NCBI GenBank assembly: GCA_938092005.1
Contig: CALKOU010000016.1
Location: forward strand, 1 to 38,779
Direction: 5' to 3'
DNA from: an uncultured Flavobacteriaceae bacterium
GTDB lineage: Bacteria; Bacteroidota; Bacteroidia; Flavobacteriales; Flavobacteriaceae
DNA: 38,779 nucleotides
Below are positions 1-9,113 of this stretch, piece by piece. Positions within the stretch are counted from its first letter, which is position 1, and every line of letters starts with the position of its first letter. Below the pieces are notes generated by a model. It was not told the DNA's origin, did not search any database, and worked only from the letters and a program-made list of their open reading frames with translations. A program made the position numbers and the translations under genes.

Positions 1-9
1 AAAAAGTAC

Positions 10-39
10 TTGACCGCTTCCACATTCCGTTTATATTTG
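10..39 (+). promoter_or_regulatory. thrS operon promoter (Bacteroidota type)
   Basis: A TTG at 10-12 is followed after 19 bases by TATATTTG at 32-39. This fits the known Bacteroidota sigma-factor consensus (TTG, 17-23 bases, TAnnTTTG). The -7 box ends 7 bases before the thrS ATG, so the predicted transcript has almost no leader and there is no room for a tRNA-sensing T-box. Confidence 0.75.
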
Positions 40-46
40 CAGGATT

Positions 47-2005
47 ATGAAAACTGCTATTGCAATACGTTTACCCGACGGCGCCATAAAGCAAATGCCT
101 GTTGGCAGCTCTCCATTTGATGTTGCTAAAGACATAAGTGAAGGGTTGGCGCGTGCCGTTATTTCTGCTGCTTTTAATGGAACTATCGTTGAAGCCACTA
201 CCCCACTTAGCGAAGATGGCGATTTAGTGTTGTATACATGGAATGACGATGCTGGTAAAAAAGCATTTTGGCACTCTAGTGCCCACGTATTGGCACAAGC
301 ACTAGAACAACTCTACCCAGGCATCAAACTAACCATAGGTCCAGCTATTGATAGTGGTTTTTATTATGACATTGATGCTGGCGAGCACAACATAACCGAA
401 AAAGACTTGGTGGCTATCGAAAAACGCATGATCGAACTTGCAAGAGGGAAACATCCTTTTTCGATACGATCTGTGTCAAAAACCGATGCGCTTGCATTCT
501 ATCAGTCGGCTGGAAACGAATACAAAACCGAGCTTATTGAAGCCTTAGACGACGGTACCATTACCTTTTGTGATCACGACGATTTTACAGATTTGTGTCG
601 TGGCGGGCATATACCCAACACAAGCATCATCAAAGCAGTGAAGTTGACCAACATTGCTGGTGCCTACTGGCGAGGTGATGAACAAAACAAACAGCTCACG
701 CGTATTTATGGGGTTTCCTTTCCTAAGCAAAAGCTGCTTACCGAGCATTTATCATTATTGGAAGAAGCCAAAAAACGCGATCACCGAAAATTAGGAGCCG
801 AATTGGGACTTTTTACCTTTTCGCAAAAAGTAGGTCAAGGCCTACCGCTTTGGCTGCCCAAAGGGGCAGCGCTGCGCGAGCGTCTCGAGCAGTTTTTGCG
901 CAAAGCGCAAACCAAAGCGGGGTATGAACAAGTGGTAACGCCGCATATTGGCCAAAAAGAATTGTATGTTACTTCAGGACATTACGAAAAGTACGGAGCC
1001 GATAGCTTTCAGCCCATAAACACCCCTGCCGAAGGAGAGGAATTTTTATTAAAACCCATGAACTGTCCGCATCACTGTGAGATTTACAATGCCTCGCCGT
1101 GGAGCTATCGTGACTTACCCAAACGATTGGCTGAGTTTGGTACGGTTTATCGCTATGAACAAAGTGGTGAATTACACGGATTAACACGTGTTCGTGGCTT
1201 TACGCAAGACGATGCGCATATTTTTTGTACCCCCGAACAACTCAACGATGAGTTTATGGGCGTTATAGACTTGGTTTTATATGTATTTAACGCCTTAGGT
1301 TTTAGTGATTTCAAAACACAGGTTTCCGTGCGAGACCCACAGAAACCAGAAAAATATATTGGTGACACTGCGCTATGGGAAAAAGCGGAGCAGGCCATTA
1401 TTGATGCTGCAGAGCAAAAAGGATTGGATTATGTAGTAGAAGAAGGTGAAGCCGCATTCTATGGTCCAAAACTAGATTTTATGGTTAAAGATGCCTTAGG
1501 CAGAAGTTGGCAATTGGGTACCATTCAAGTTGATTACAACCTACCAGAGCGTTTTGATTTAAGCTATAAAGGCAGCGATAACGAACTGCACAGACCGGTA
1601 ATGATTCACCGTGCACCCTTTGGTAGTATGGAGCGATTTGTAGCCATTTTGATCGAACATACAGGTGGAAATTTCCCATTATGGCTCACACCAACACAAG
1701 TACAATTGCTGTGTGTGAGTGAAAAGCATGAAAAATACGCTAAAAAAGTTTCAGATTTCTTAGAAAATGACGAAATTCGCGCCCTCGTGGATGATAGAAA
1801 TGAGACTATAGGAAAAAAAATCCGCGAAGCTGAAATGAGCAAGGTGCCCTTTATGGCCATCATAGGCGAACAAGAAGCTGCGCAAGAAACGGTCTCCATT
1901 CGACAACACGGAGGAAACGATCTAGGGACAATGTCCTTAGAATCATTTGCAAGTTTGATTAAGCGTCAAGCAGCTGATGAAGTACAGATATTTAGAACCA
2001 ATTAA
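47..2005 (+). CDS. thrS: Threonine--tRNA ligase
   Basis: Charges tRNA-Thr with threonine in the cytoplasm and edits mischarged Ser. The 652-residue product has the full family architecture: an N-terminal TGS domain (about 1-63), the editing domain with H76-x3-H80 and the CRGGH motif at 184-188, a class II catalytic core with the zinc-ligand Cys at 340 in the MNCPHHC motif, the motif 3 region MIHRAPFGS, and a C-terminal anticodon-binding domain. The length is normal. The ATG at 47 follows a good promoter and gives the standard N-terminus. It heads the classic thrS-infC-rpmI-rplT translation cluster, with infC beginning 11 bases after its stop. Confidence 0.97.
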   Translation: MKTAIAIRLPDGAIKQMPVGSSPFDVAKDISEGLARAVISAAFNGTIVEATTPLSEDGDLVLYTWNDDAGKKAFWHSSAHVLAQALEQLYPGIKLTIGPAIDSGFYYDIDAGEHNITEKDLVAIEKRMIELARGKHPFSIRSVSKTDALAFYQSAGNEYKTELIEALDDGTITFCDHDDFTDLCRGGHIPNTSIIKAVKLTNIAGAYWRGDEQNKQLTRIYGVSFPKQKLLTEHLSLLEEAKKRDHRKLGAELGLFTFSQKVGQGLPLWLPKGAALRERLEQFLRKAQTKAGYEQVVTPHIGQKELYVTSGHYEKYGADSFQPINTPAEGEEFLLKPMNCPHHCEIYNASPWSYRDLPKRLAEFGTVYRYEQSGELHGLTRVRGFTQDDAHIFCTPEQLNDEFMGVIDLVLYVFNALGFSDFKTQVSVRDPQKPEKYIGDTALWEKAEQAIIDAAEQKGLDYVVEEGEAAFYGPKLDFMVKDALGRSWQLGTIQVDYNLPERFDLSYKGSDNELHRPVMIHRAPFGSMERFVAILIEHTGGNFPLWLTPTQVQLLCVSEKHEKYAKKVSDFLENDEIRALVDDRNETIGKKIREAEMSKVPFMAIIGEQEAAQETVSIRQHGGNDLGTMSLESFASLIKRQAADEVQIFRTN

Positions 2006-2016
2006 ATTCGTTAATC

Positions 2017-2568
2017 ATAGCGATACGTAGAAGAAGAAGCAGAGGCCCTGCTCGAATTATAAAGGAAGACAAGCACCGAATCAACGAAAAGATACGGGCT
2101 GCCGAAGTACGTTTGGTTGGTGACAATGTTGAAATGGGTGTATACCCACTTGCAAAAGCCTTAAATAAGGCAAACGAATTGGAGTTAGATTTGGTTGAAA
2201 TTTCACCCAACGCTGCTCCTCCGGTGTGTAAAATCATCGATTATAAAAAATTCCTTTACGAGCAAAAGAAGCGCGAAAAGGCAATGAAGGCAAACGCCTC
2301 GAAAGTGGTGTTAAAAGAAATTCGGTTTGGGCCACAAACCGACGAGCACGATTACGAGTTTAAGAAAAAACACGCAATCAAGTTCCTAGAAGAAGGGTCA
2401 AAGCTAAAAGCTTTTGTTTTCTTTAAAGGACGCTCAATTGTTTTTAAAGAACAAGGTCAAATTTTGTTGCTACGTTTAGCACAAGACCTTGAAGAGTACG
2501 GCAAAGTCGAACAGTTGCCAAAATTAGAAGGAAAACGGATGATCATGTTGATGAATCCGAAAAAGTAA
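2017..2568 (+). CDS. infC: Translation initiation factor IF-3, non-AUG start
   Basis: IF-3 binds the 30S subunit, keeps the ribosome subunits apart and checks the start codon. The reading frame encodes the N-domain and linker ([31 protein letters not shown]) and the C-domain ([27 protein letters not shown]), giving about 183 residues, which is the usual family length. No ATG or GTG precedes the conserved N-terminus. The homologous protein starts with AIRRRR, placing the initiator at ATA 2017-2019, or possibly ATC 2014-2016. A TTG at 2113 would cut off about 30 conserved residues and is rejected. Rare initiators on infC are known in E. coli, where IF-3 discriminates against them and so limits its own synthesis; the same control is inferred here. 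Confidence 0.93.
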   Translation: MAIRRRRSRGPARIIKEDKHRINEKIRAAEVRLVGDNVEMGVYPLAKALNKANELELDLVEISPNAAPPVCKIIDYKKFLYEQKKREKAMKANASKVVLKEIRFGPQTDEHDYEFKKKHAIKFLEEGSKLKAFVFFKGRSIVFKEQGQILLLRLAQDLEEYGKVEQLPKLEGKRMIMLMNPKK

Positions 2569-2580
2569 AAGGAAGTAGTT

Positions 2581-2778
2581 ATGCCTAAAATGAAAACAAA
2601 ATCGAGTGCCAAGAAACGCTTTAAGCTAACAGGTACAGGAAAACTTAAACGCAAACACGCGTTTAAAAGCCACATTTTGACAAAAAAATCAAAAAAGCGT
2701 AAGCTAAAACTTACCCACAGTGGGTTGGTGCATGAAAGCGACGCCGATAATATCAAAGAACAACTTCGTTTAAAATAA
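2581..2778 (+). CDS. rpmI: 50S ribosomal protein L35 (bL35)
   Basis: A 65-residue, very basic protein with the L35 signature: an [14 protein letters not shown] start, a [15 protein letters not shown] core and an [12 protein letters not shown] tail. It binds 23S rRNA in the large subunit. The ATG lies 12 bases after the infC stop, preceded by AAGGAAG, one of the few Shine-Dalgarno-like stretches in this window. It is cotranscribed with infC and rplT. Confidence 0.97.
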   Translation: MPKMKTKSSAKKRFKLTGTGKLKRKHAFKSHILTKKSKKRKLKLTHSGLVHESDADNIKEQLRLK

Positions 2779-2837
2779 TATAAATTGAAGTCGGCTTTAA
2801 AAGTGAGAATCTCCGCCTGCTTCACAAATACTACATT

Positions 2838-3182
2838 ATGCCAAGATCAGTAAACGCTGTAGCGTCACGCGCAAGAAGAAAGAAAATATTAAAACAAGCT
2901 AAAGGATACTTTGGACGTAGAAAAAACGTTTGGACAGTAGCCAAAAATGCTGTTGACAAGGCGATGCTTTACGCCTACCGTGACCGCAGAAACAAAAAAC
3001 GTAGTTTCCGCGCATTGTGGATCACACGTATCAACGCTGGTGCGCGTATCCACGGGCTGTCTTACTCACAATTGATGGGAAAAGTAAATGCAAACAATAT
3101 TGCATTAAACCGTAAGGTTTTGGCTGATTTGGCCATGAACCACCCTGAAGCTTTTAAGGCAGTTGTCGATAAAGTAAAATAA
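2838..3182 (+). CDS. rplT: 50S ribosomal protein L20 (bL20)
   Basis: A 114-residue L20 protein, complete and of standard length ([50 protein letters not shown]). It is needed early in 50S assembly. In other bacteria L20 represses its own operon by binding the mRNA. The 59-base gap between rpmI and rplT is large for this compact operon and could hold such a control element, but I see no clear rRNA mimic there. Confidence 0.97.
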   Translation: MPRSVNAVASRARRKKILKQAKGYFGRRKNVWTVAKNAVDKAMLYAYRDRRNKKRSFRALWITRINAGARIHGLSYSQLMGKVNANNIALNRKVLADLAMNHPEAFKAVVDKVK

Positions 3183-3188
3183 CGCAGC

Positions 3189-3222
3189 GTAAGCTCATGC
3201 AGTTAAAAAGAAATGAGCTTAC
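3189..3222. terminator. Inverted repeat between convergent rplT and dnaB
   Basis: GTAAGCTCAT at 3189-3198 pairs perfectly with ATGAGCTTAC at 3213-3222 (10-bp stem, 14-base loop). It lies between the stops of rplT (+) and dnaB (-), as expected of a bidirectional terminator. There is no clean T-tract on either side, so its efficiency as an intrinsic terminator is uncertain. This is the only convergent pair in the window with room for one. Confidence 0.55.
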
Positions 3223-3277
3223 CAATTTAAAGCGAACTTCGAGTATTTAATTCTATAATGTCTAGTAACATAATTTA

Positions 3278-4789
3278 CTAGAACGGCATATCGTCGTCTC
3301 CAGAACCAAATGCATCGTTTGGATCTATGCGTGGCGGCTCAAATGTATCTTCATTATTCATCTTAGATTGATATTCCACAGGAGCATCAAATTGTTCTAG
3401 ATTATCAAACTTACCTAAGTTTCCAATAAACTTTAGGCGAATACTATCTAGTCCACCATTACGGTGCTTGGCTACAATGAACTCGGCCTGTCCAGCTGCT
3501 GGAGAACGCTCTTCGTCATCCCATTCGTCAATTTTGTAATATTCAGGACGATAAATAAAGGTTACCAAATCGGCATCTTGCTCAATAGCACCCGACTCAC
3601 GTAAGTCAGATATTTGAGGACGCTTACTTCCACCGCGTGTCTCAACAGCACGAGAGAGCTGTGATAGCGCTATAACGGGAATATCAAGTTCCTTGGCAAG
3701 TGCTTTCAGGTTACGAGAAATGGTCGAAATTTCCTGTTCACGATTACCCGCTTTGTTACTACCACCAGCAGTCATCAGTTGCAAATAGTCAATCATGATA
3801 AGACGAATCCCATGCTGTGATGATAAGCGACGTGCTTTTGCACGTAAATCAAAAATTGAAAGTGACGGTGTGTCGTCAATAAACAAAGGTGCTTTTTCTA
3901 AATCTGAGACCTTAACATTAAGCTGTTTCCATTCGTGATCTTCAAGTTTTCCGGTACGTAACTTTTCGGAACTCAATCCCGTTTCGGAAGAAATGAGCCT
4001 GGTAATGAGCTGCACTGAGGACATTTCTAGAGAGAAAAATGCAACCGGAATATTTTGATCAACAGCTATGTTTCGTGCCATAGATAATGTAAAGGCTGTT
4101 TTACCCATACCTGGACGTGCTGCAACAATGATCAAGTCGCTATTTTGCCAGCCAGACGTGAGTTTGTCTACATTGAAAAAACCTGATGGCACACCACTCA
4201 TACCTTCTTGATTGGCAATTTCCTCAATTTTTTTCTTAGCTTGAATAACAAGACTCTGTGCGCTAACCGTCGAAGTTTTTAGGTTTCCTTGACTCACGTC
4301 ATAAAGCTTGGATTCAGCTTGATCCAGCATATCAAAAACATCTTTTGTTTCATCGTAAGCCTCTTCAATAATTTCACTTGAAATTTTAATTAAACTGCGC
4401 TGGATGAATTTTTGAAGGATAATGCGTGCATGATACTCAATGTGCGCTGAAGAAGATACTTTTTTGGTGAGTTGAATAAGATAAAAATCGCCTCCAACCT
4501 GGTTGAGTTTTGCATCTTTTTTTAGTTGAGCAGAAACGGTCAATAAATCAATAGGCTCTGAATTCTCAAAAAGCTTAACCATTGCGGAAAAAATATGCTG
4601 ATGCGCTTCGCGGTAAAACGCTTGGGGCTGTAAGATATCGATGACTTCGTCTACCCCTTTTTTATCAATCATCATGGCGCCCAACACCACTTCCTCAAAG
4701 TCAATAACCTGTGGAGGCAACTTGCCACGCTCCATAGGAACGACGGCAGTTGGTGCTACAATAGCTGGCATGGGGTTCTTTTTTTCCAT
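3278..4789 (-). CDS. dnaB: Replicative DNA helicase DnaB
   Basis: The hexameric 5'-3' helicase that unwinds DNA at the replication fork. The 503-residue protein has the DnaB N-terminal helical domain (about 28-130, including LGAMMIDKKGVDEVI), a linker, and a RecA-like C-terminal domain with Walker A ARPGMGKT at 224-231 and Walker B LIMIDYLQLM at about 330-339, followed by the LSRAVETRGGSKRPQISDLRE DNA-loop region. There is no intein in the Walker region. The acidic tail (GSGDDDMPF) resembles other Bacteroidota DnaB proteins. It is the last gene of a minus-strand run and is separated from accA by a probable terminator. Confidence 0.97.
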   Translation of the reverse strand: MEKKNPMPAIVAPTAVVPMERGKLPPQVIDFEEVVLGAMMIDKKGVDEVIDILQPQAFYREAHQHIFSAMVKLFENSEPIDLLTVSAQLKKDAKLNQVGGDFYLIQLTKKVSSSAHIEYHARIILQKFIQRSLIKISSEIIEEAYDETKDVFDMLDQAESKLYDVSQGNLKTSTVSAQSLVIQAKKKIEEIANQEGMSGVPSGFFNVDKLTSGWQNSDLIIVAARPGMGKTAFTLSMARNIAVDQNIPVAFFSLEMSSVQLITRLISSETGLSSEKLRTGKLEDHEWKQLNVKVSDLEKAPLFIDDTPSLSIFDLRAKARRLSSQHGIRLIMIDYLQLMTAGGSNKAGNREQEISTISRNLKALAKELDIPVIALSQLSRAVETRGGSKRPQISDLRESGAIEQDADLVTFIYRPEYYKIDEWDDEERSPAAGQAEFIVAKHRNGGLDSIRLKFIGNLGKFDNLEQFDAPVEYQSKMNNEDTFEPPRIDPNDAFGSGDDDMPF

Positions 4790-4825
4790 GACACTAAACT
4801 ACACAAATGCCGCTATATAAAATCA

Positions 4826-4861
4826 GAAAAAAAGAAAAACTAACCAACATTGGGGTGGTTA
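4826..4861 (-). terminator. Intrinsic terminator after accA
   Basis: On the minus strand, TAACCA (4861-4856) and TGGTTA (4846-4841) form a 6-bp stem around a 9-base loop. It is followed directly by a T-rich run (complement of the A-rich stretch at 4826-4839). The position, 34 bases past the accA stop and before dnaB, fits a factor-independent terminator. Confidence 0.6.
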
Positions 4862-4894
4862 ATAACCTTGGCAAAATTGTTTACAAGTGAAACA

Positions 4895-5848
4895 TTATTC
4901 TTCGTAGACTCCCATGGCAAAGAACTTTTCCATACGTTCTTGCACAAGTTCGTCGGCAGGTAGTTCTTGAAGTTCTTTATACGTCTTACAAATGGTTTTT
5001 CGGACTGTATCAAACATGGCTTCGCGATTAGCGTGTGCGCCACCAAGTGGTTCTTTGATTATGGTATCAATCAGCTTTTGACGCTTCATATCTTTAGCGG
5101 TAAGCTTTAGTGCTTCGGCTGCTTGCTCTTTATACTCCCAACTGCGCCACAAAATAGATGAGCAGGATTCTGGAGAAATAACCGAATACCATGTGTTTTC
5201 TAACATAAAAATTCGATCCCCTACGCCAATTCCCAATGCACCTCCCGATGCTCCCTCGCCAATAATGACAACAATAATGGGTACTTTCAAGCGTGACATC
5301 TCTAAAATATTACGAGCAATGGCTTCTCCTTGTCCACGTTCCTCTGCTTCCAAACCAGGGTATGCACCAGGCGTATCAACAAAACAAACAACGGGAATAT
5401 TAAACTTTTCAGCAGACTTCATAAGGCGAAGTGCTTTGCGATACCCTTCTGGATTTGCCATACCAAAATTACGGTACTGACGGGTTTTGGTATTGTATCC
5501 TTTTTGCTGACCAATAAACATAAAACTCTGATCGTCAATTTTACCCAAGCCGCCAATCATGGCTTTGTCGTCTTTGACCGTTCTGTCGCCGTGTAACTCT
5601 AAAAAACTACCTTTTGTAAGAGCGTTAATATAATCGAGGGTGTATGGTCGGGAGGGGTGTCTTGAAACCTGAACGCGTTGCCAAGGAGTGAGATTGGTAT
5701 AAATTTCTTTTTTTAGTTCTGTTAAGCGGTCTTCAATTTTACCACAAGCTTCCGTAACATCTACTTCACTTTCGGCTCCAATATCTTGACATTTTTGAAG
5801 TTGATCTTCTAACTCTTTGATTGGCTGTTCAAAGTCTAAATACTCCAT
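4895..5848 (-). CDS. accA: Acetyl-CoA carboxylase carboxyltransferase subunit alpha
   Basis: Transfers the carboxyl group from biotin to acetyl-CoA, the committed step of fatty-acid synthesis, as a complex with AccD. The ATG at 5848 gives a 317-residue protein beginning [17 protein letters not shown], matching the normal AccA N-terminus and length. The longer upstream reading frame lacks any family similarity and overlaps the EamA gene. Family motifs present: [46 protein letters not shown] and [17 protein letters not shown] (oxyanion-hole region). Both homologous active-site stretches are intact. It has its own promoter inside the end of the upstream gene. Confidence 0.96.
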   Translation of the reverse strand: MEYLDFEQPIKELEDQLQKCQDIGAESEVDVTEACGKIEDRLTELKKEIYTNLTPWQRVQVSRHPSRPYTLDYINALTKGSFLELHGDRTVKDDKAMIGGLGKIDDQSFMFIGQQKGYNTKTRQYRNFGMANPEGYRKALRLMKSAEKFNIPVVCFVDTPGAYPGLEAEERGQGEAIARNILEMSRLKVPIIVVIIGEGASGGALGIGVGDRIFMLENTWYSVISPESCSSILWRSWEYKEQAAEALKLTAKDMKRQKLIDTIIKEPLGGAHANREAMFDTVRKTICKTYKELQELPADELVQERMEKFFAMGVYEE

Positions 5849-5868
5849 ATGGTTATTGTTCTGCAAAA

Positions 5869-5897
5869 CAAATATACTTATTTTGTGTTCGGAGCAA
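5869..5897 (-). promoter_or_regulatory. accA promoter
   Basis: On the minus strand, TTG (5897-5895) and TATATTTG (5876-5869) are 18 bases apart, matching the Bacteroidota consensus. The -7 box ends 20 bases before the accA ATG and lies across the end of the EamA gene, which would allow accA to be expressed separately from the tgt-lptG-EamA run. Confidence 0.65.
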
Positions 5898-6789
5898 GGG
5901 GTTCGCGTTGATTTTTTGTGCTCTTTAATTTCACAACTCCATTGACCAAAACGGCTACAAGAATACACAGCAAACCAATATAAAACGACGTATGCATGGT
6001 TTCCTTTTCTCCAAAAATGACATACGCCAATGCAATACCATAAACGGGTTCCATATTGATTCCTAACATGATAGAATAAGGCGTCAAGTGGCGCATAACA
6101 ACAATAGAAACAACAAAGGCATAGGATGTACACACAAATGCCAAAACAGACAACCACAAAATATCTTGCCCCGAAATGGCGAAAAATGTAGTGGTAAACG
6201 CTCCTTGAAACGTCAGTAAAAGTGTTACCACCAAAGCACCAACCATCAACTCGTAAAAAGACAGTACATAGGGATCGGTTTTGGAAACATATTTGCCATT
6301 TAATAGCGTAAATAATACAGCTAAAACCGTTGAAATAGCTGCATACATAAATCCTTTAACATGAGTAGTTTCGGCTCCTAATACCAGTGTTAAACCAACA
6401 ATAACCAGCAAACCAAAAAAGACTTCATAGCCGATCACTTTTCGTTTGTAAAAAAGCGGTTCTAAAAGCGAAGTAAGAAACGCACCCGAAGAAAGGACAG
6501 ATAACGTTATGGAAACGTTTGAAACCTTGACTGCGGTAAAAAAGGTAATCCAATGAAATGCAATAAGTACACCACTTGCAATTGCAACCCACATAATGGT
6601 TTTTGATACCCGAAAAGAATGTTTTCGCAACCAAAGGAATACGCCTAAACCTACGGTTGCAAGCGTCATTCGGTACCAAACTAAAGGAATGGCGGTCACA
6701 CTAATCAAAGCGCCAAGTACAGCCGTGAAGCCAAAAATGACCACAATAAGATGAAAATGGAGCGTGCTGCGTAGTTTATCTTTTTGCAT
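5878..6789 (-). CDS. EamA/DMT-family transporter
   Basis: An integral membrane protein of about 303 residues with two EamA repeats and about ten hydrophobic segments, typical of drug/metabolite-type permeases. The first repeat starts near [19 protein letters not shown] and the second after the [19 protein letters not shown] loop. [24 protein letters not shown] is a characteristic EamA segment near the C-terminus. The substrate cannot be told from sequence. I place the start at ATG 6789 (MQKDKLR), which overlaps the lptG stop by 14 bases; the extra upstream residues lie inside lptG. Confidence 0.88.
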   Translation of the reverse strand: MQKDKLRSTLHFHLIVVIFGFTAVLGALISVTAIPLVWYRMTLATVGLGVFLWLRKHSFRVSKTIMWVAIASGVLIAFHWITFFTAVKVSNVSITLSVLSSGAFLTSLLEPLFYKRKVIGYEVFFGLLVIVGLTLVLGAETTHVKGFMYAAISTVLAVLFTLLNGKYVSKTDPYVLSFYELMVGALVVTLLLTFQGAFTTTFFAISGQDILWLSVLAFVCTSYAFVVSIVVMRHLTPYSIMLGINMEPVYGIALAYVIFGEKETMHTSFYIGLLCILVAVLVNGVVKLKSTKNQREPLAPNTK

Positions 6790-7852
6790 GGCGAAGCAAA
6801 TAGACCGAAAGGATGGCAAAAAGGACATTCGGAATCCATGCTGCCAACCATGGTGTGAAATTTGATTTTTCTACCATAACCTCGAATATTTTATCAAAGA
6901 AAATATAGAGAAACGCTAAAATTATTCCCATGGCGAGATTAATCCCCATACCACCACGCTTTTTAAACGAGGCAACAGCTACAGCAATCAAGGTTAAAAT
7001 AAAAGCAGAAACGGGAATGGACCAACGTTTGTGTCGCACCAATATGTGACTGTTAATTAACGGGCTGCCGTTTTTACGCTCTTGTTCGATATAGTCATTT
7101 AATTCAAATAAATTAAGGGTTTGCGCTTTGTATGTCACAGGAACCATAGCATTTAAATCTATGGGCAAAAGCGTGTCTAATCGTGCTTCTTTTCGTATTA
7201 CTTCAACGTCATCAATGATGGTACGCTGAAAAAATTGAGACAACCTATGGATACTGTCATTTTCAACCCAGCGAATGTTCTGTGCCTTGATTTTATACTT
7301 CAGTTTATTTTCTTCAAAATGTTCCCATGAGAAATTGTACCCTATTTGACGGTTAGCGTTGTAATTACTCATATATATAAAATCGTTGTCACCCAATTGC
7401 TTGTATATATTTTCAGTTAGCCTCACTTTCCTGCCTTTGTTTATATATGTATATTTAAATTCATTATACCTTTCACTCGCATTGGGAACCCAAAACATAC
7501 TAGACCCAAAAGCCAATATTGCAATGAGTAGGGCCGAAAAAAGAAACGGTCGCAAATAGCGGTAAAAAGATACACCCGAACTTAAAATTGCAATTACCTC
7601 AGTGTTGCTTGCCAATTTTGAAGTAAACCAAATAACCGATAAGAACAAAAAAATAGGAAATAACTGATATCCAAAAACCCAAACAAAATCGTAATAATGC
7701 GACAGAATTTCATTAACAGAAAGCTCGTGTTGCTTAAACTTATCTATACGTTGAGAGAGATCAACGAGTACGCTAATGGGTATAAACATCCCCAGCATCA
7801 CAACAAAGGTGCTGATGTATTTCCGAAAGATGTAAAAGTCCAACAACTTCAT
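6776..7852 (-). CDS. lptG: LptF/LptG-family LPS export permease
   Basis: A subunit of the ABC-type complex that lifts lipopolysaccharide from the inner membrane to the periplasmic bridge. The 358-residue protein has the YjgP/YjgQ layout: N-terminal membrane segments (MKLLDFYIFRKYISTF, then hydrophobic stretches to about 125), a large periplasmic beta-jellyroll section (about 130-265) and three C-terminal membrane helices. The ATG at 7852 gives the typical MKLLD start; a GTG two codons upstream overlaps the tgt stop and is possible. It could be LptF or LptG; I favour LptG because its partner is not adjacent. It is translationally coupled to tgt. Confidence 0.85.
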   Translation of the reverse strand: MKLLDFYIFRKYISTFVVMLGMFIPISVLVDLSQRIDKFKQHELSVNEILSHYYDFVWVFGYQLFPIFLFLSVIWFTSKLASNTEVIAILSSGVSFYRYLRPFLFSALLIAILAFGSSMFWVPNASERYNEFKYTYINKGRKVRLTENIYKQLGDNDFIYMSNYNANRQIGYNFSWEHFEENKLKYKIKAQNIRWVENDSIHRLSQFFQRTIIDDVEVIRKEARLDTLLPIDLNAMVPVTYKAQTLNLFELNDYIEQERKNGSPLINSHILVRHKRWSIPVSAFILTLIAVAVASFKKRGGMGINLAMGIILAFLYIFFDKIFEVMVEKSNFTPWLAAWIPNVLFAILSVYLLRHAKR

Positions 7853-7854
7853 AC

Positions 7855-8985
7855 TCACAAACGCTTATCCATTTGACGCACCATGATATTTTTCCAAGAT
7901 GCAAAATCGCCTGCTAAAATATGCTTTCTGGCTTCGCGTACCAACCACAAATAAAAAGATAAATTATGTAATGTAGCCAGTTGTTTCCCCAACAATTCGT
8001 TCGCTGCAAACAAGTGACGCAAATAGGCCTTTGAATAGGCCGTATCTACAAAACTTGCTCCGTTTGGATCAATAGGAGAAAAGTCGTTTTCCCATTTCTT
8101 GTTTTTAATATTGATGGTTCCTTCGGAAGTAAATAACATCCCATTTCGGGCGTTTCGAGAGGGCATCACACAATCAAACATATCAACACCCAGTGCAATG
8201 TTTTCTAAAATATTTATGGGTGTACCTACTCCCATCAAATAGCGAGGTTTATCTTCGGGTAAAACAGCGCAAACAGCATCGGCCATAGCATACATTTCTT
8301 CAGCTGGCTCACCAACAGAAAGGCCGCCAATAGCATTGCCAGGTGCATTGGTATTGGCAATAAATTCAGCAGACTGCACCCTTAAATCCGTGTATACGCT
8401 CCCTTGTACAATGGGAAAAAGGGTTTGATTGTAGTCGTATTTTGGCGTTGTTTTTGCAAAATGCTCTTGACAGCGAATGAGCCAACGATGCGTTAGGTGC
8501 ATGGAGTTTTTGGCATACTCGTATGGACAAGGGTAAGGGGTACATTCATCAAAGGCCATGATAATATCTGCACCAATGGTACGCTGAATATCCATAGCAC
8601 CTTCTGGAGAGAAAAAGTGCTTGGATCCATCAATATGTGATTTGAAGGTAACCCCTTCTTCTGTTATTTTTCGATTATCAGCTAACGAATACACTTGATA
8701 CCCTCCACTGTCGGTTAACAGCGGACGATCCCAGTTCATAAACTTGTGGATACCGCCTGCCTGTTCAAGAATGGGCATAGATGGTCGCAAATACAAGTGA
8801 TACGTATTTGCAAGAATAATATCAGGATTGATATCTTGAGCTAAGTCTTGCTGATGAATCCCTTTAACAGTGGCAGCAGTACCAACAGGCATGAAAATAG
8901 GTGTTTCTATGACACCATGGTCTGTTGTTAGTACACCTGCTCTGGCTTTGGAAGCCGCATCGGTATGTTTTAATGAAAATTTCAC
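7855..8985 (-). CDS. tgt: tRNA-guanine(34) transglycosylase
   Basis: Exchanges G34 for preQ1 in tRNAs with GUN anticodons, a step of queuosine synthesis. The 376-residue protein keeps the catalytic residues: D92 in LTDSGGYQ, substrate contacts in IVQGSVY and GGLSVGE, and the nucleophile D271 in MFDCVMPSRNARNG. The zinc site is unusual. Where canonical enzymes have C-x-C-x2-C, this one reads PNGASFVDT (308-315) with no Cys, although the partner His (H340 in TLHN) remains. I recall the same loss in other flavobacterial Tgt proteins, so it is probably lineage-wide and compatible with function. Confidence 0.95.
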   Translation of the reverse strand: MKFSLKHTDAASKARAGVLTTDHGVIETPIFMPVGTAATVKGIHQQDLAQDINPDIILANTYHLYLRPSMPILEQAGGIHKFMNWDRPLLTDSGGYQVYSLADNRKITEEGVTFKSHIDGSKHFFSPEGAMDIQRTIGADIIMAFDECTPYPCPYEYAKNSMHLTHRWLIRCQEHFAKTTPKYDYNQTLFPIVQGSVYTDLRVQSAEFIANTNAPGNAIGGLSVGEPAEEMYAMADAVCAVLPEDKPRYLMGVGTPINILENIALGVDMFDCVMPSRNARNGMLFTSEGTINIKNKKWENDFSPIDPNGASFVDTAYSKAYLRHLFAANELLGKQLATLHNLSFYLWLVREARKHILAGDFASWKNIMVRQMDKRL

Positions 8986-8989
8986 CTGT

Positions 8990-8997
8990 CAAATATA
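8990..8997 (-). promoter_or_regulatory. tgt -7 promoter box next to the start codon
   Basis: The minus strand reads TATATTTG (TAnnTTTG consensus), ending 4 bases before the tgt ATG. No TTG sits at the expected -33 distance. The spacing predicts a leaderless or nearly leaderless mRNA. Confidence 0.5.
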
Positions 8998-9089
8998 AGC
9001 AACCCAGGCCGGTAAGTGTACTAAAATTAGATGTTGATTATTTTCAATAAATAATCTAAAAATAGTAGGGTAAGCTGCACCCGAAGTTT

Positions 9090-9097
9090 TATTTTTG
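9090..9097 (+). promoter_or_regulatory. Transketolase operon -7 promoter box
   Basis: TATTTTTG matches TAnnTTTG and ends 16 bases before the transketolase start at 9114. There is no convincing -33 TTG. The 128-base region 8986-9113 separates divergent tgt and transketolase genes and holds both promoters; I see nothing else in it. Confidence 0.45.
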
Positions 9098-9113
9098 AAA
9101 AAATTTAATTTTG

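Noticed and set aside
5849-6157. N-terminal extension of accA by about 100 residues
   Set aside because: The extension lies inside the EamA gene on the same strand, is rich in Cys and Tyr with no family similarity, and ATG 5848 gives the standard AccA start and length.
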